From contig NZ_AP028878.1 of assembly GCF_036511935.1 (NCBI RefSeq), forward strand, positions 1,860,001-1,924,000: a DNA stretch of 64,000 bases, read 5' to 3'. The notes under the pieces were generated by a model. The model was not told the origin of the DNA. It worked only from the letters and a program-made list of their open reading frames with translations, and did no database searches. Positions 63,400 through 64,000 of the stretch are shown in pieces (position 1 is the stretch's first letter; each line of letters begins with the position of its first letter). The DNA is from Marinobacter nanhaiticus D15-8W. GTDB lineage: Bacteria > Pseudomonadota > Gammaproteobacteria > Pseudomonadales > Oleiphilaceae. The position numbers and the translations under genes are program-made.

Positions 63400-63831
63400 T
63401 TAGGCCTTGTTCTTCTCTTTCAGGCCATAATCCTCGGCCAATGTCCCTTTCTCTTTCGGATCGCTCTTGGGCGCGTAGTCTCTGGGCGGTTCGAAGCCGC
63501 TGTCCTTCTGGCTATCCAGGCGGGCGGTGTCGTCTTTTTCATCCAGCTCACCCAGCCAATCTTCATCGTGGCAAAGCCGATTGGCGCCACGCGCCATATG
63601 CTGGCTGACATCACGGTAGACATCGTTGAGCCGGCGCATCATGTGAGCGGATTCCATGAAATGCTCGTTCACCTGGGCCTGATAGCGGGTGTACTCGCTG
63701 CGCAGCTCGTCGATCTGCTGCTCCAGCCGACGTTGGCGCAGGCTGGTGCTCTGCCCCGAGCGTCCGATGAGAACGCCGGCGATGAGCCCGATAACGAGTG
63801 TCGCTAAAGCAATGAGAATGAGTTTCGTCAT
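63400..63831 (-). CDS. zapG: YhcB/ZapG family (DUF1043) inner-membrane protein
   Basis: A 143-residue protein with one N-terminal membrane helix (LILIALATLVIGLIAGVLIG, residues 4-23), then a coiled coil (about 30-85) and a disordered charged tail. YhcB/ZapG joins cell division and wall synthesis in E. coli. The 169 bases upstream hold no complete gene. Confidence 0.92.
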   Translation of the reverse strand: MTKLILIALATLVIGLIAGVLIGRSGQSTSLRQRRLEQQIDELRSEYTRYQAQVNEHFMESAHMMRRLNDVYRDVSQHMARGANRLCHDEDWLGELDEKDDTARLDSQKDSGFEPPRDYAPKSDPKEKGTLAEDYGLKEKNKA

Positions 63832-63956
63832 ACTGTCCCTGGCCCTGAATTCAAAATGGTGTGGTTGCCCGAGTATACCGTCTGACCCGCGGATCGCCCA
63901 TGCCTGAACCTTGCTCCAATCGTCGAATAGGTCGGGACGGTGCTTTGGGTACTTGC

Positions 63957-63976
63957 TGTGAGTCTACTCACATAAT
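63957..63976 (+). promoter_or_regulatory. Palindrome over a -10-like sequence at the window end
   Basis: TGTGAG-TCTA-CTCACA (63957-63972) overlaps CATAAT (63971-63976). This could be an operator over a promoter for a plus-strand gene beyond the window (zapE in E. coli). Only inference; a GGAGAAAAGG follows at 63977. Confidence 0.3.
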
Positions 63977-64000
63977 GGAGAAAAGGAACGAAATCAGCGA

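Overview
The window reads as a stretch of gammaproteobacterial chromosome with high GC and dense coding. The gene orders match those of Pseudomonas and the marine Marinobacter/Hahella group: bioBFHCD next to two fadE genes, lnt-corC-ybeY-phoH-miaB, mreBCD-maf-rng-yhdP, kdsD-kdsC-lptCAB-rpoN-hpf-ptsN-rapZ-npr, and mlaFEDCB-ibaG-murA-hisGDC. A Marinobacter-like organism is my best inference; the sequence alone does not settle the genus. Nearly everything is housekeeping, with no prophage, CRISPR array, tRNA or rRNA. The accessory content is small: REP pairs, one MITE-like insertion and one large structured intergenic element.

Layout. 1-5.1 kb: 5' end of comF, divergent from the biotin cluster bioB-bioF-bioH-bioC-bioD; a probable BirA operator overlaps the bioB promoter, and a cloverleaf-like inverted repeat separates bioC from bioD. 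5.1-6.1 kb: a tiny flagellar-axial-like protein and a putative HExxH metalloprotease. 6.2-10.2 kb: two paralogous FadE-type acyl-CoA dehydrogenases, the first behind tandem PsrA-like boxes. 10.2-11.5 kb: an endonuclease I relative that seems to lack its catalytic residues, and a small helical protein. 11.5-22 kb, minus strand except for one gene: holA-lptE-leuS, then a zinc-ribbon protein on the plus strand, then lnt-corC-ybeY-phoH-miaB. 22-29.3 kb: DUF1820 protein, trmH, ndpA, cysDN (with a decayed APS-kinase tail), a PilZ protein and rimO.

29.3-29.7 kb is a REP pair interrupted by a 138-bp MITE-like element with a 6-bp target duplication. 29.7-32.9 kb: gatCAB. 33.2-43 kb, plus strand: mreBCD-maf-rng-yhdP-nitrilase. 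43-45.2 kb, minus strand: darP (yjgA), a second REP pair, mgtE. 45.4-53.9 kb, minus strand: one long envelope/regulatory run from yrbG through kdsD, kdsC, lptCAB, rpoN, hpf, ptsN, rapZ and npr. 54.3-63.2 kb, plus strand: mlaFEDCB, ibaG, murA, hisGDC and a Nif3-like protein, then a third REP pair and yhcB/zapG.

The genes fit together as follows. The bio genes make the pimeloyl moiety (BioC/BioH) and close the biotin rings (BioF, BioD, BioB), with no bioA in the cluster. Lnt, Lpt, KdsC/D, Mla, YhdP, MurA and MreBCD all serve envelope building or lipid traffic. HolA, LeuS, GatCAB, MiaB, RimO, YbeY, Hpf, TrmH and DarP serve replication and translation. RpoN, PtsN, NPr and RapZ form the nitrogen-PTS and sigma-54 module.
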